Of a stretch of 64,000 nt of DNA, positions 36,043 through 45,551 are shown piece after piece; within the stretch, counting starts at the first letter, position 1; the number at the start of each line of letters is the position of its first letter. The stretch lies in the NCBI GenBank assembly GCA_016721305.1, contig JADKIH010000002.1:1-64000 (forward strand), read 5' to 3'. The DNA is from Bacteroidota bacterium (GTDB lineage: Bacteria; Bacteroidota; Bacteroidia; AKYH767-A; 2013-40CM-41-45). Position numbers and translations under genes: made by a program. Below the pieces are notes generated by a model. That model made no database searches and had not been told where the DNA came from. It saw nothing but the letters and a program-made list of their open reading frames with translations.

Positions 36043-38079
36043 CTATTTATGCAGTTTCTTCATTAAATTTAAGACTATCTGATTTTTGGGCTCCAGCTTC
36101 AACACCCGATTCAAATAAACTATGGCTTCCGAATTCTTGCCGAGATAGAGTTCCAGTCCTGCCATATTGATCATCGCTTGTATATGATCGGGATCTAATG
36201 CCAGGGCTTCATCATACATCGCCTTTGAATTTTCAACATCTTGTTTTACTGAAAGCAGCAGAAAACCCAAACTTACATAGGCTGAAATGTACCGTGGATT
36301 TTCCTTGAGAATGAAACGGTAGTTCTTTTCCGCTTCCTCATAAATCCCTGCATCCATCTGCCAGCCTGCTAATTTATTCCTGAAGTCTAATTCATATGGC
36401 GCCAGTTCACTCGCCAATTTCATATACTGAATGGCATTTCCTAAACCTCCCTTTTCATGAAACGCTTCACCGATGCGATAGGCTGTCCAAGCATCATCGT
36501 TAGTAATCGATTTATGATTTAATGCCTGAATCGGCGAATGATGTACAGCTACATATCTTAAGAGGATATCGTAATCCTTTTTGAGAAATGACCAACGAAT
36601 GAGCTGACGAAAACTGCTTTCAATTGCCGCCGGGTTGCTATCGTCGAAATACGTTTTGGCTGAGTCAAGAAAAGCAGGATCGGAAACAAATTTTTCGTAG
36701 TAAGAAAGATAGGCCTCTCCTTTAGTACGACGATCTACATTCGGATTATTTATGCATGCCAGGCCTACAAACTGCCTGATCTTTTCCTTCTCTGTCATCG
36801 TGACCGGCTTGCGTATCCAATGATCAGTGGTCGTCACGTGCGGAATATCTATTGTACCGTTTTTCGGCATGTGACAGGCAACACAATTATTTCCTGTCTT
36901 ATTTCTTTCATTAATTGAGATACTGCACGACTTAACCGATACCGCTGGATTTGGCAGTGTTGCCCCGCCTTCACTTTGATGACAATTTCTGCAAGCAGCA
37001 TCGAAAACTGATTTATCGGTCGAACGTACGCTGATATGCGGATTATGACACGTGACACACGTCATCGCATGCTGATATGGCTTCAATGTCGGATGCGTCT
37101 TATTGTAATTTTCAGCCAGCACGATCGATTGCAAATAACACTTCGACCGTTTCATTCTTTCAGCATGCGAAGCCATGATATGCTCGTCTTCTGCGCCTTT
37201 GTACACAGGCATAAAAACATTCATGACACTTTCCAATTTCATTCCGGGCTTGAAATCATACCATGATTTTCCTTCGCCTAAAATCGCATTGCCCTGAATG
37301 TGGCAGCGCTGACAAATATCTAATTGTAATTGAACAGGTAATTTCGCCGGATTCACAATGGTATAATCAATTTCCTTCTGTGCGTCGATAACATGCCCTG
37401 CTTTCATTTCTTCTATGTGCCTGCTTGCAGGGCCATGGCAGCGTTCACAATCTATACCGCGGGGAATGAAATCGTATTTATTCGTCGAACCTTCTGCCAG
37501 CTTCGGATATGCATTGTGGCACGACATGCACTCTAATTCGATTTTACGAGAGAAACGACTGTTAAAACCATGCTCAAAACCGGGTGGTAAATCCCATGTT
37601 CCTTTTTGAGTGTAATAAGTGGCCGGTGCCTGATATACATACCCATTCACGTTGATCATATGCGAATTGGTATGCTGTCCCGAACCAACTATATACGAAA
37701 CGACTTCGTCTCTTTTAAAGATAGTATCCCTTCCCTTAAGACGGAATTCGGTCAGAACCATTTTTCCATCTCTCCAATGGGGATAATACGATAGATCCTT
37801 TTCCGAATCATGAATTACATCGTGAACAGAAAAGCGAGCTGCCGATTTTTTTTCAGTCGCTGAATCGAACGACATCCCCATTCCGGTGTTCATGTACGAC
37901 TCGTATTTGTCGGCATGACACTCTTTGCAGGCTTCCTTGCCTACATATCGTGTGCTGTCATTCAGAGACGCATACACAGAATCTCGCTTCCCTGAATCCT
38001 GAGAAGTAGTACAAGAGTAAATTAAGAGATAAATAAAGGCGAACGGAACAAAGATCCGAAGGAAAAAAGTGTTCCGCAT
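36043..38079 (-). CDS. heptahaem cytochrome c lipoprotein with TPR repeats
   Basis: 678 residues. Lipoprotein signal (FIYLLIYSCTT). Seven CxxCH haem sites: CKECH, CMSCH, CERCH, CQRCH, CVTCH, CRNCH, CVACH, spread over residues about 50-405, as in cytochrome c554-like proteins. The final ~170 residues are TPR repeats (AIQYMKLASELAPYELDF, AEKNYRFILKENPRYISAYVSLG, KAMYDEALALDPDHIQAMINMAG, AIVYLNRVLKLEPKN). Probably periplasmic or surface electron transfer; substrate unknown. Haem loading would use the Ccm system in this window. Confidence 0.9.
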   Translation of the reverse strand: MRNTFFLRIFVPFAFIYLLIYSCTTSQDSGKRDSVYASLNDSTRYVGKEACKECHADKYESYMNTGMGMSFDSATEKKSAARFSVHDVIHDSEKDLSYYPHWRDGKMVLTEFRLKGRDTIFKRDEVVSYIVGSGQHTNSHMINVNGYVYQAPATYYTQKGTWDLPPGFEHGFNSRFSRKIELECMSCHNAYPKLAEGSTNKYDFIPRGIDCERCHGPASRHIEEMKAGHVIDAQKEIDYTIVNPAKLPVQLQLDICQRCHIQGNAILGEGKSWYDFKPGMKLESVMNVFMPVYKGAEDEHIMASHAERMKRSKCYLQSIVLAENYNKTHPTLKPYQHAMTCVTCHNPHISVRSTDKSVFDAACRNCHQSEGGATLPNPAVSVKSCSISINERNKTGNNCVACHMPKNGTIDIPHVTTTDHWIRKPVTMTEKEKIRQFVGLACINNPNVDRRTKGEAYLSYYEKFVSDPAFLDSAKTYFDDSNPAAIESSFRQLIRWSFLKKDYDILLRYVAVHHSPIQALNHKSITNDDAWTAYRIGEAFHEKGGLGNAIQYMKLASELAPYELDFRNKLAGWQMDAGIYEEAEKNYRFILKENPRYISAYVSLGFLLLSVKQDVENSKAMYDEALALDPDHIQAMINMAGLELYLGKNSEAIVYLNRVLKLEPKNQIVLNLMKKLHK

Positions 38080-38087
38080 GTGACGGA

Positions 38088-38636
38088 TTATTTTTTGATC
38101 AATTGCATCGTGTATTCATCGTAATACTTGCCCTGCTCATACATCCAATCCTGCTTCAAGCCGGTTACTTCGAATCCTACTCGCTTGAAAAGCGCGACAC
38201 TGCTTTCATTTTCTACACGAACATTTGCATAAATTTGGTGGAGATCCAATACTTCAAATCCATAATCGACCATCAAGTGCAATGCCTCGGTAGCAAAACC
38301 TCTTCCGCGATCATTTCTGTCGGCAATCAAAATTCCAACACCGGCGCGATTATTTTTAGGATCGAAATCAAATAAGTCAACACAACCAATACTTCTAATG
38401 CCATCGTTATCCCCGTCTTCATTGAAGTATTTCAGATCAATCATCAATCGCAACTGCTTGTTGGTGTAAATATCCTGATGCACCTGATTCACGAACTCTT
38501 CGAGGACGAATTTCGAGAAAGGAACTAAGGTTCCACTCACACTCCAAATCGTGCTGTCGTTTTCCCATTTGTAAAGTAATTTGAGATCCGCAGGCTCAAG
38601 AGCGCGTAATTGAATTAACTCACCAACTAATTGCAT
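38088..38636 (-). CDS. RimJ/RimL-type GNAT acetyltransferase
   Basis: 182 residues, intact. Pattern of the RimL/SpeG-like group: LIQLRALEPADLKLLYKWEND at the start, IGCVDLFDFDPKNNRAGVGILI, DRGRGFATEALHLMVDYGF (acetyl-CoA loop R-G-x-G-F/A) and IYANVRVENESSVALFKRVGFE. Could acetylate a polyamine or protein N-terminus; unresolved. A -7-like box TAACTTCG (minus strand, 38662-38655) lies 19 bases upstream of the start. Confidence 0.88.
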   Translation of the reverse strand: MQLVGELIQLRALEPADLKLLYKWENDSTIWSVSGTLVPFSKFVLEEFVNQVHQDIYTNKQLRLMIDLKYFNEDGDNDGIRSIGCVDLFDFDPKNNRAGVGILIADRNDRGRGFATEALHLMVDYGFEVLDLHQIYANVRVENESSVALFKRVGFEVTGLKQDWMYEQGKYYDEYTMQLIKK

Positions 38637-38829
38637 ATGCTAATTTTATTTGGCCGAAGTTACGAAGAGAAAGTCAATATTCATCATGCCTTCAGAGGTA
38701 GTTCTATCAACACAGGAATGTGAACTATGTGTCGCCAAAGAGTGAGCTGAATACAAGAAATTATCCAAAGAATCGCTGTGAAAAGTAACGTAAAATGTCG
38801 CTGAAAGATTAAAAAACTCCTGAAATCAC

Positions 38830-39618
38830 TTAGTCTAGCGCTATCTGGCCGCTGAAAACTGCCTCGGCCGGACCTTCGAGCCAGACATCAGTATACGTAT
38901 CGTTGAACTCTGTAAAATACACACGGAGCTTCCCTCCCGGCGTTATAACAGCACATGGCGAACCATCAGTCCATTTTTCCAATTCCACAGCTGCAATAAC
39001 TGAAGCTGTAACACCTGTTCCGCATGACAGTGTCTCGTCTTCGACACCTCGCTCGTATGTTCTTACAAAAAGACCATTCTCTTCTACCTCTACAAAATTG
39101 ACGTTTACACCCTTCTCTCTGTAAGAGTTCGAGTATCGGATTTCCTTTCCAAAGGAATAAACGTCAAGTTTCTTTACGTTCTCATCAAACCGAACATAAT
39201 GTGGAGAGCCCGTATCGAGCAACGTAAAACCGGAATGAATCCGAATCTTAGCGACATCCGACATTTTTAATTTCACGATATATGGAGAGGAAGAAATAAT
39301 ATCGGCATCATGCAAGCCATCGAAAGCTTTGAATCTTGTAGTGGTTTTAATCATTCCTAAAAAATGCGCGAAAGCTACTGTACATCGCCCGCCATTTCCG
39401 CACATCGAACCAAGCTTGCCATCGGAATTATAATAAACCATTTCAAAATCTGCTTCCTTCGATTTGAGAATCCGGATTAGCCCATCACCTCCGATTCCGA
39501 AATGACGATCGCAAATGAGACGCACTTGCTCTTCCGACAGACGTAACAAATTCTCTCTGTCGTCGATCATAATAAAATCGTTTCCCGTTCCGTGATATTT
39601 ATAAAAATTGATTCTCAT
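38830..39618 (-). CDS. dapF: diaminopimelate epimerase
   Basis: 262 residues. Converts LL- to meso-diaminopimelate for lysine and peptidoglycan synthesis. Both active-site cysteines are in place (GSMCGNGGRC and ETLSCGTGVTA), with FYKYHGTGNDFIMID at the N-terminus and GGDGLI. Its start overlaps the stop of the upstream membrane-protein gene by four bases (ATGA), placing it in an operon with a sigma-like factor, which is an unusual context. Confidence 0.95.
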   Translation of the reverse strand: MRINFYKYHGTGNDFIMIDDRENLLRLSEEQVRLICDRHFGIGGDGLIRILKSKEADFEMVYYNSDGKLGSMCGNGGRCTVAFAHFLGMIKTTTRFKAFDGLHDADIISSSPYIVKLKMSDVAKIRIHSGFTLLDTGSPHYVRFDENVKKLDVYSFGKEIRYSNSYREKGVNVNFVEVEENGLFVRTYERGVEDETLSCGTGVTASVIAAVELEKWTDGSPCAVITPGGKLRVYFTEFNDTYTDVWLEGPAEAVFSGQIALD

Positions 39619-40511
39619 CTCAATGCTGCAGGCAGCTCATTATCCTTCAATGGTGCAAAAGAAAGAAAGTCGCCTGAAGGGACGAGCAAGTAAATTTCCT
39701 TTCCATATTTCATCAGTAACTGATTGTCGGAATTAAATAATCTGACGGCATCAGGCTCTTCGACGCCAAAAAGAATTAGCTTATTGGAAATAAGCTTGTA
39801 TCCCTTATAGTTGACAGGAGAAACCCAAAACTCAACTTCGTATTTCTCCTCCTTCGAATCTTTTGACTCAACTAAACCGGCAGCCGGATTGAGCTTATCG
39901 GTAGCCGATTGTGCTAGGGTTCCGCTTTCGCCGGATTTCTTCGACTGATTCAATTCTGACGCCATCAAAGTAACGGAAACGAGCAATTGATCCTTCTTTA
40001 CAACCATATCCTCGCCGGCTAAAGCCGATGAGTCTGAAACTGCTGTTTCTTCGGTGCTTATGGCTTTTTCATCCGTAGCTTCGGAATTCTCATCTGAAAC
40101 AGTGGTGTCCGCACTTTCTTCTTTTAGAACAACAGCGGGCTTATTTTTAATAGGCTTCTCCTTTGCTTTCTTGAAAATGTCAAACATGGCGAAATTAGTG
40201 ATGTGCCTCTTTGGTCCATTCCCAATGTATTCAAAAAGTAAGATCCCGCTCAGAGTAACAAAGAGGAATATTAAAATCATTTTAAGCCCAAATGGAATCA
40301 ATGGCTTTTTATAATTCAATGACTCTTCCAATGCATTTTCGAGACGAGCATCTTCAGCATGTTGAATCGACTCGATCAACAAGTTTTGCAAACTGACAGA
40401 CTGACGAAACTCTTCATCACTCTCCAAACGATCCATAAACTTCTTCAACTCTACTCCACTGAGAGAATTGTCGAGATACCTTTCGATTAAATTTTTATCG
40501 TCCTGTATCAT
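39615..40511 (-). CDS. membrane protein, possible anti-sigma-like partner
   Basis: 298 residues. A cytoplasmic helical N-terminus (NLIERYLDNSLSGVELKKFMDRLESDEEF, zinc-less anti-sigma-like), one membrane helix (MILIFLFVTLSGILLFEYI), a Ser/Thr/Glu-rich linker and a C-terminal beta domain (VEFWVSPVNYKGYKLISNKLILFGV). Its start codon overlaps the upstream sigma-like stop (TAATG), so synthesis is coupled. The role as an anti-sigma factor is inference from topology and neighbour. Confidence 0.65.
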   Translation of the reverse strand: MIQDDKNLIERYLDNSLSGVELKKFMDRLESDEEFRQSVSLQNLLIESIQHAEDARLENALEESLNYKKPLIPFGLKMILIFLFVTLSGILLFEYIGNGPKRHITNFAMFDIFKKAKEKPIKNKPAVVLKEESADTTVSDENSEATDEKAISTEETAVSDSSALAGEDMVVKKDQLLVSVTLMASELNQSKKSGESGTLAQSATDKLNPAAGLVESKDSKEEKYEVEFWVSPVNYKGYKLISNKLILFGVEEPDAVRLFNSDNQLLMKYGKEIYLLVPSGDFLSFAPLKDNELPAALR

Positions 40512-41038
40512 TAGTTCACGGTTGGATTTAAACGTGCAATGGCAATTGTGCGAAACTGATTCAAAGCTTTTTCAACTTCAAATTGTGCAATCACAGGATT
40601 GCCGAATTCAAATCGTGCGGCTATTTCCTCATAGCTCATTTTGCTTACATATCGTGCACTGAGGAGATTTCTGAAATTTTCGTCTAAAATTCCAAAACAA
40701 GATGCAACAATTGTCTTATCACGATCCGATGTTTCGGAAATGGATTGATTCTTTTTCCTGCGGAAATCTTCACCGGAATTTTCAAGAAATTCACCCATCG
40801 TATTAAACAAAAATGGTTCGAATTCCACAGTCGGCAAAATTCGTTTGTGCTGAATGAGCCTGTAAATACGAACAAGTACTTTCGAAAAAACCTGAGGCGT
40901 CGACGAATCAGGCACACCTTTTCTACGAAGCCATCTTCGGGAGGTCTGGAAATATTTCTTGTTCAGATAAAACAAAGTTTCTTCCTGACCGTTTTGTAAA
41001 GAGGTGATTAGTTCCTGATTCGATTTACCTGCATTCAT
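40511..41038 (-). CDS. sigma-70-like (ECF-type) RNA polymerase factor
   Basis: 175 residues from ATG 41038 (MNAGKSNQELITSLQNGQEETLFYLNKKYFQ), which resembles sigma region 2, with a C-terminal helix-turn-helix (FRNLLSARYVSKMSYEEIAARFEFGNPVIAQFEVEKAL) like region 4. The region-2 core is divergent. Likely a transcription initiator for an envelope or stress regulon, paired with the downstream membrane protein. A farther upstream frame (to 41170) adds no conserved sequence. Confidence 0.7.
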   Translation of the reverse strand: MNAGKSNQELITSLQNGQEETLFYLNKKYFQTSRRWLRRKGVPDSSTPQVFSKVLVRIYRLIQHKRILPTVEFEPFLFNTMGEFLENSGEDFRRKKNQSISETSDRDKTIVASCFGILDENFRNLLSARYVSKMSYEEIAARFEFGNPVIAQFEVEKALNQFRTIAIARLNPTVN

Positions 41039-41273
41039 GCGGACGTAAAAGTACGATAAAAGAGCTTCCCTAATTGACAAAAATGGCACTTTTACACGAT
41101 AAATATTGACATCGAAACTGTAAAAGTGACAGAGTCGATGGTTCAATCTTAAAGAATTCTTAACGGACACTTAACGATTTTTAACCCTGTCATTCATTTT
41201 TGCTTCATTGATTCTAAGTGAATTTTGACGGCATAAAATTTGAAATTCAGGAATCCCAAAAAACCTTATTACT

Positions 41274-42722
41274 ATGTACAACACAATGAAAAAAGCATTC
41301 GGAATCCTGGTACTTGGTTGCCTCGGTGGATTTGGCGGCTCTTACCTCTTCTCGAATTTCGGACCGGGCAGTTACTCTGCTCTTCGAACAGTTTCAGACA
41401 AACAAAATGTCCACTTTGCAAGCATGCCAATGAGTGCTGTTGAAAACGCACCAATTGATTTTACCAAAGCCGCCGACCTTACCGTCCATGCTGTTGTTCA
41501 CGTAAAAACTTTTTATACTAATCAAGCCAAGTACAATCCTTTTGGAATGAATCCTTTTGACTTCTTCGGACGTCCTCAGCAAATGCAACCTCAGGAAGCC
41601 AGCGGATCAGGAGTTATTATTACCGACGACGGTTACATCGTTACAAACAACCACGTAGTTGAAAACGCAGATAAGGTTGAAGTGACGCTGAACGACAACC
41701 AAACTTATACAGCCAAGGTAATTGGTACGGATCCTTCAACGGATCTTGCTCTTTTGAAAATTTCAGAAAAAAATCTACCCTTCATTGCCTATGGAAATTC
41801 AGACGACCTGAAAGTCGGAGAATGGGTTCTGGCAGTCGGAAATCCATTTAACCTGACAAGCACGGTAACAGCAGGAATCGTTAGTGCTAAAGCCCGAAAC
41901 ATCAATATCCTTCCCGATCAATATAAGATCGAATCTTTTATTCAAACCGATGCAGCCGTTAATCCGGGCAACAGCGGTGGCGCTCTGGTAAATAATCAAG
42001 GCCAACTTATTGGAATCAACTCTGCGATTGCCTCAAACACAGGTTCATTTACCGGCTACTCATTCGCCATCCCTTCCAACCTGGTAAGAAAAGTAATTGA
42101 TGATCTCGTCGAATTCGGAAGCGTACAGCGTGGTTTCATTGGAATCAGTATTCGCGATATTGATTCAAAACTGATCGACGAAAAAGGCCTTAAAGGAACT
42201 CAAGGTGTTTATGTAGCCGGCTTAACTGAAGGAGGTGCTGCTGAAGAAGGTGGATTAAAAGAAGGTGATGTCATTACGAAAGTAGGTTCGGTTGACGTAA
42301 ACAGTACTCCACAGCTGCAGGAACAGGTTGGCAGATATCGCCCGGGTGACAAAATTGCTGTTACCGTTTTGCGCGAAGGAAAGGAAAGAAATTTCTCTCT
42401 CACGCTTCGAAACAAAGAAGGTGATACAAGAATTATCAAAAACGAAGAACCACTCCGTCTCCTCGGTGGCACGTTTGAAAACGTAAATCAGGAAGAACGC
42501 TCCAAACTGGGAATTCGCGGCGGAGTGAAAGTTTCTAAGCTACTCAGCGGCAAACTCAGAAGCGCCGGTATTCAGGAAGGATTTATTATTACCTCCATCG
42601 ACAAAAAACCTATTGCAGGTACCGACGACCTTGAATCTGCTCTCAAAACGAAACAAGGTGGCGTCCTGATCGAAGGGGTATATCCTAATGGTATGAAAGC
42701 CTATTATGGCTTTGGAATCTGA
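41274..42722 (+). CDS. Deg/HtrA-family periplasmic serine protease
   Basis: 482 residues. N-terminal membrane/signal helix (FGILVLGCLGGFGGSYLF), trypsin-like domain with the catalytic triad His in VTNNHVV, Asp in STDLALLK and Ser in NPGNSGGAL, then two PDZ domains (GFIGISIRDID...GGLKEGDVITKVG, and LGIRGGVKVSKLL...GIQEGFIITSIDKK). Degrades or refolds misfolded envelope proteins. ATG 41274 or 41286 are both possible. Confidence 0.93.
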   Translation: MYNTMKKAFGILVLGCLGGFGGSYLFSNFGPGSYSALRTVSDKQNVHFASMPMSAVENAPIDFTKAADLTVHAVVHVKTFYTNQAKYNPFGMNPFDFFGRPQQMQPQEASGSGVIITDDGYIVTNNHVVENADKVEVTLNDNQTYTAKVIGTDPSTDLALLKISEKNLPFIAYGNSDDLKVGEWVLAVGNPFNLTSTVTAGIVSAKARNINILPDQYKIESFIQTDAAVNPGNSGGALVNNQGQLIGINSAIASNTGSFTGYSFAIPSNLVRKVIDDLVEFGSVQRGFIGISIRDIDSKLIDEKGLKGTQGVYVAGLTEGGAAEEGGLKEGDVITKVGSVDVNSTPQLQEQVGRYRPGDKIAVTVLREGKERNFSLTLRNKEGDTRIIKNEEPLRLLGGTFENVNQEERSKLGIRGGVKVSKLLSGKLRSAGIQEGFIITSIDKKPIAGTDDLESALKTKQGGVLIEGVYPNGMKAYYGFGI

Positions 42723-42756
42723 AAAAAGGCATTTTAGGTTCGATTTTTGTGGTTGG

Positions 42757-42788
42757 AAAAGAGTCCTTCGTGGACTCTTTTCTTTTTC
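42757..42788 (+). terminator. terminator of the Deg protease gene
   Basis: AAAAGAGTCC/GGACTCTTTT perfect 10-base-pair stem with a 5-base loop and a T-rich tail. Confidence 0.9.
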
Positions 42789-42828
42789 AACAAAACAGAA
42801 GAGTTATTAACCGAAACTGTACAAAAAC

Positions 42829-42859
42829 TTGCTTCGCCTTTCATTAAAACGTATCTTCG
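42829..42859 (+). promoter_or_regulatory. promoter of rpoD
   Basis: TTG at 42829-42831, 20 bases, then TATCTTCG at 42852-42859, one base off the TAnnTTTG consensus; it leaves a leader of about 65 bases. Confidence 0.55.
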
Positions 42860-42930
42860 CAGTCTAAGAAAAAGTCCAAATTTTCTTTGAATTCGCTTAT
42901 TTTTTCAATAAATAATCTCTCTCAAAGCTC

Positions 42931-43794
42931 ATGCGTCAGCTAAAAATAACCAAATCGATTACCAATCGCGAGAGTCAGTCTCTCGAAAAATACCTTCAGG
43001 AAATCGGCCGCGAGGAATTGATTACTGCAGAAGAGGAAGTTCGACTTGCCCGCCGCATCAAAGAAGGCGATCAGGTTGCTTTGGATCGTTTGACAAAAGC
43101 CAACTTACGTTTCGTGGTATCGGTTGCTAAACAATACCAGAATCAAGGCTTGAGTTTACCCGATCTGATCAACGAAGGTAATCTTGGTTTGATCAAAGCT
43201 GCTAAACGTTTTGACGAGACTCGCGGATTCAAATTCATCTCCTACGCTGTATGGTGGATTCGTCAGAGTATCCTTCAGGCATTAGCTGAACAATCACGTA
43301 TCGTTCGCCTTCCATTGAATCAGGTTGGCTCACTCAATAAAATTTCTAAAGCTTATTCTAAACTCGAGCAGGAATTCGAACGCGAACCTTCTCCTGAAGA
43401 GTTGGCTAAGATTCTTGACATCCCAACGGAAAAGATTGCCGACACAATGCGTGTCAGCGGTAAGCACGTTTCGATGGATGCTCCTTTCGTTCAGGGAGAA
43501 GATAACAGTCTGATCGACGTATTAGAGAATTCCGATTCTCCACGCGCCGATGGTCTGTTGATGAACGAATCACTACAAAAAGAAATCGATCGCTCACTCA
43601 GCACTCTTACTGAGCGCGAACGAGAAGTCATCAAATTATTCTTCGGCATTGGAATGCAGCACGGACTCACACTGGAAGAAATCGGAGCTAAATTCGATCT
43701 TACACGTGAACGCGTTCGTCAGATTAAGGAAAAAGCGATTCGTCGCCTCCGCCACAAATCCAGAAGCCGTTTATTAAAAGCTTACTTGGGATAA
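42931..43794 (+). CDS. rpoD: primary sigma factor RpoD/SigA (short Bacteroidota form)
   Basis: 287 residues, the short form usual in Bacteroidota, lacking the long region 1.1. Region 1.2 (SLEKYLQEIGREELITAEEEVRLARRI), region 2 (NLRFVVSVAKQYQNQGLSLPDLINEGNLGLIKAA, RGFKFISYAVWWIRQSILQAL), region 3 and region 4 (TLEEIGAKFDLTRERVRQIKEKAIRRLR) are all complete. Directs transcription from TTTG/TAnnTTTG promoters as found in this window. Confidence 0.97.
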   Translation: MRQLKITKSITNRESQSLEKYLQEIGREELITAEEEVRLARRIKEGDQVALDRLTKANLRFVVSVAKQYQNQGLSLPDLINEGNLGLIKAAKRFDETRGFKFISYAVWWIRQSILQALAEQSRIVRLPLNQVGSLNKISKAYSKLEQEFEREPSPEELAKILDIPTEKIADTMRVSGKHVSMDAPFVQGEDNSLIDVLENSDSPRADGLLMNESLQKEIDRSLSTLTEREREVIKLFFGIGMQHGLTLEEIGAKFDLTRERVRQIKEKAIRRLRHKSRSRLLKAYLG

Positions 43795-43819
43795 TAAATA
43801 TTGATCAAATGCAATTTTG

Positions 43820-43866
43820 ACAAACAGAAGCAGCTTTCATGGTTAATGAAAGCTGTTTGTGTTTTA
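43820..43866 (+). terminator. terminator of rpoD
   Basis: CAGCTTTCAT/ATGAAAGCTG stem, extended by ACAAACAG/CTGTTTGT with a bulge, then T-rich sequence. It is followed (43868-43950) by TTCAAAATTTAGAATT-type words with inverted symmetry. Confidence 0.75.
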
Positions 43867-43979
43867 GGTTAATTCAGAATGTAGAATTGAAAATTATGAA
43901 TTAATAGCAATTTAGTTTTCTGAATTTTGAATTCTAAATTTTAAATTCAAAAAAGAACCCTTTAAACTCAATTAATATC

Positions 43980-45463
43980 ATGTCCGAAGCCTTAAAAGAC
44001 ACCCAAAAAGTGAATCACAAAGACAAGTATGAAAATGAGCTTGCTGACTGGATTCAGCAGGAGAAAGCTGCAATTGCTCTAATCCACGTTGCAGGTAGTA
44101 TGTGGTTTGACAAATCGGTTGAGATTGTGCTCTTCCGAAATCAACTTGTTGACCGTAGCGCAAGTGAGATCCTGAATCTCCATCAATACTCTAAACAAGT
44201 TGTCAAGAAACCGATAAACGTTATCGAAACTCTTGCGCTTGCAAAAGAGATGAATAAGATTGAACTCGCTCCTTCTCGTATCGACATCGGAGTACTTTGC
44301 TCCGAGTGGATTCAGGAACGCAAGAATTATAAGAACGCCGAGGAATTTATCGGCAACAAACTCCGCGATTTTATCGGTAAAGAAAAACGTGTGATGGTTC
44401 CGAAAGATGTAGTACTCTACGGTTTCGGTCGTATCGGTCGTTTGCTTATGCGCGAATTGGTAACTCAAGCCGGTAAAGGCGAACAGTTACGTCTGCGTGC
44501 AGTAGTAACACGAAACAACAGCGACGAAGACATCATGAAACGTGGCGATCTTTTACGTAACGACTCAGTTCACGGTGCATTCCCCGGAACAGTGATCGAA
44601 GATTTTGAACATAAAGCCCTAATCGTAAACGGACATTCTGTTCAAATGATTGCATCAAACGATCCTTCAACGATCGATTATACAGCTTATGGCATTCATG
44701 ATGCAATTGTGATCGACAACACGGGTGTCGTTCGTGATCGCGAAGGTTTGAGCAAGCACTTGAAATCAAAAGGTGTCAGCAAAGTACTTCTTACCGCTCC
44801 GGGAAAAGGTGATGTTCCAAATGTTGTTTATGGTGTTAATGAAAGCGCCTTTGATCATACTAAGGAAACTGTATTCTCAGCTGCCTCTTGTACGACGAAT
44901 GCAATCGTCCCGGTATTATCTGTGATCGAAAGCACTCTCGGCATTGAACGTGGACATATCGAAACTATTCACTCCTACACGAACGATCAGAATTTGCTCG
45001 ATAACTATCATGCAAAATATCGTCGTGGTCGCTCAGCGGCTCTCAATATGGTTATCACTGAAACCGGTGCAGATAAGGCTGTAGCGAAAGTTATCCCTCA
45101 TCTTGCAGGTAAATTAACCGGTAATGCCGTGCGTGTCCCAACTCCTGATGTATCTCTGGCTATCCTTAATCTCACCGTTAAAAAGAGACAAGCAAAGACG
45201 GCGTAAACGAAATTCTTCGTAATGCTTCTTTACAAGGTGATCTCGTTGAACAAATCCAATACTCCGTATCAAATGAATTGGTATCGACGGATCTTGTAGG
45301 CAACTCCTGCGCCTCTATCGTCGACAGCCCTGCAACAATCGTATCAAAAGACAATAAGTCGATGGTACTTTATGTGTGGTATGATAACGAGTACGGATAC
45401 AGTCGTCAGGTAATTCGTTATGCGAAGTATTTGGCGGATGTGATTCGGTTGAGATACTATTAA
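43980..45463 (+). CDS. gap: glyceraldehyde-3-phosphate dehydrogenase, N-terminally extended (one frameshift)
   Basis: About 494 residues. Residues 1-130 are a helical extension typical of long Bacteroidota GAPDH (LADWIQQEKAAIALIHVAGSMWFDKSVEIVLFR). The catalytic part has the NAD-binding start VVLYGFGRIGRLLMRE, LLTAPGKGDVPNVVYGVNE, the active-site Cys in AASCTTNAI and HSYTNDQNLLD. An A run near 45185 is one base short; the other frame continues TSKDGVNEILRNASLQ and WYDNEYGYSRQV to the stop at 45463. Glycolytic or gluconeogenic enzyme. Confidence 0.95.
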
Positions 45464-45548
45464 AAAGGTAAGTTGTAAGTAGTAAGTAGTAAGTTGACTT
45501 GCTGTAGAAAGAGTAAGTCAACTTACTACTTACTACTTACTACTTACC
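45463..45548. repeat. TAAGTAGTAAGTTG hairpin between convergent genes
   Basis: GTAAGTTGTAAGTAGTAAGTAGTAAGTTGACTT is the near-perfect inverse of the following AAGTCAACTTACTACTTACTACTTACTACTTACC, with a loop of about 15 bases. It separates gap from the lipoprotein gene. Confidence 0.82.
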
Positions 45549-45551
45549 ATT

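Noticed and set aside
44079..44468. 129-codon minus-strand frame within gap
   Set aside because: Antisense shadow of the conserved GAPDH gene.
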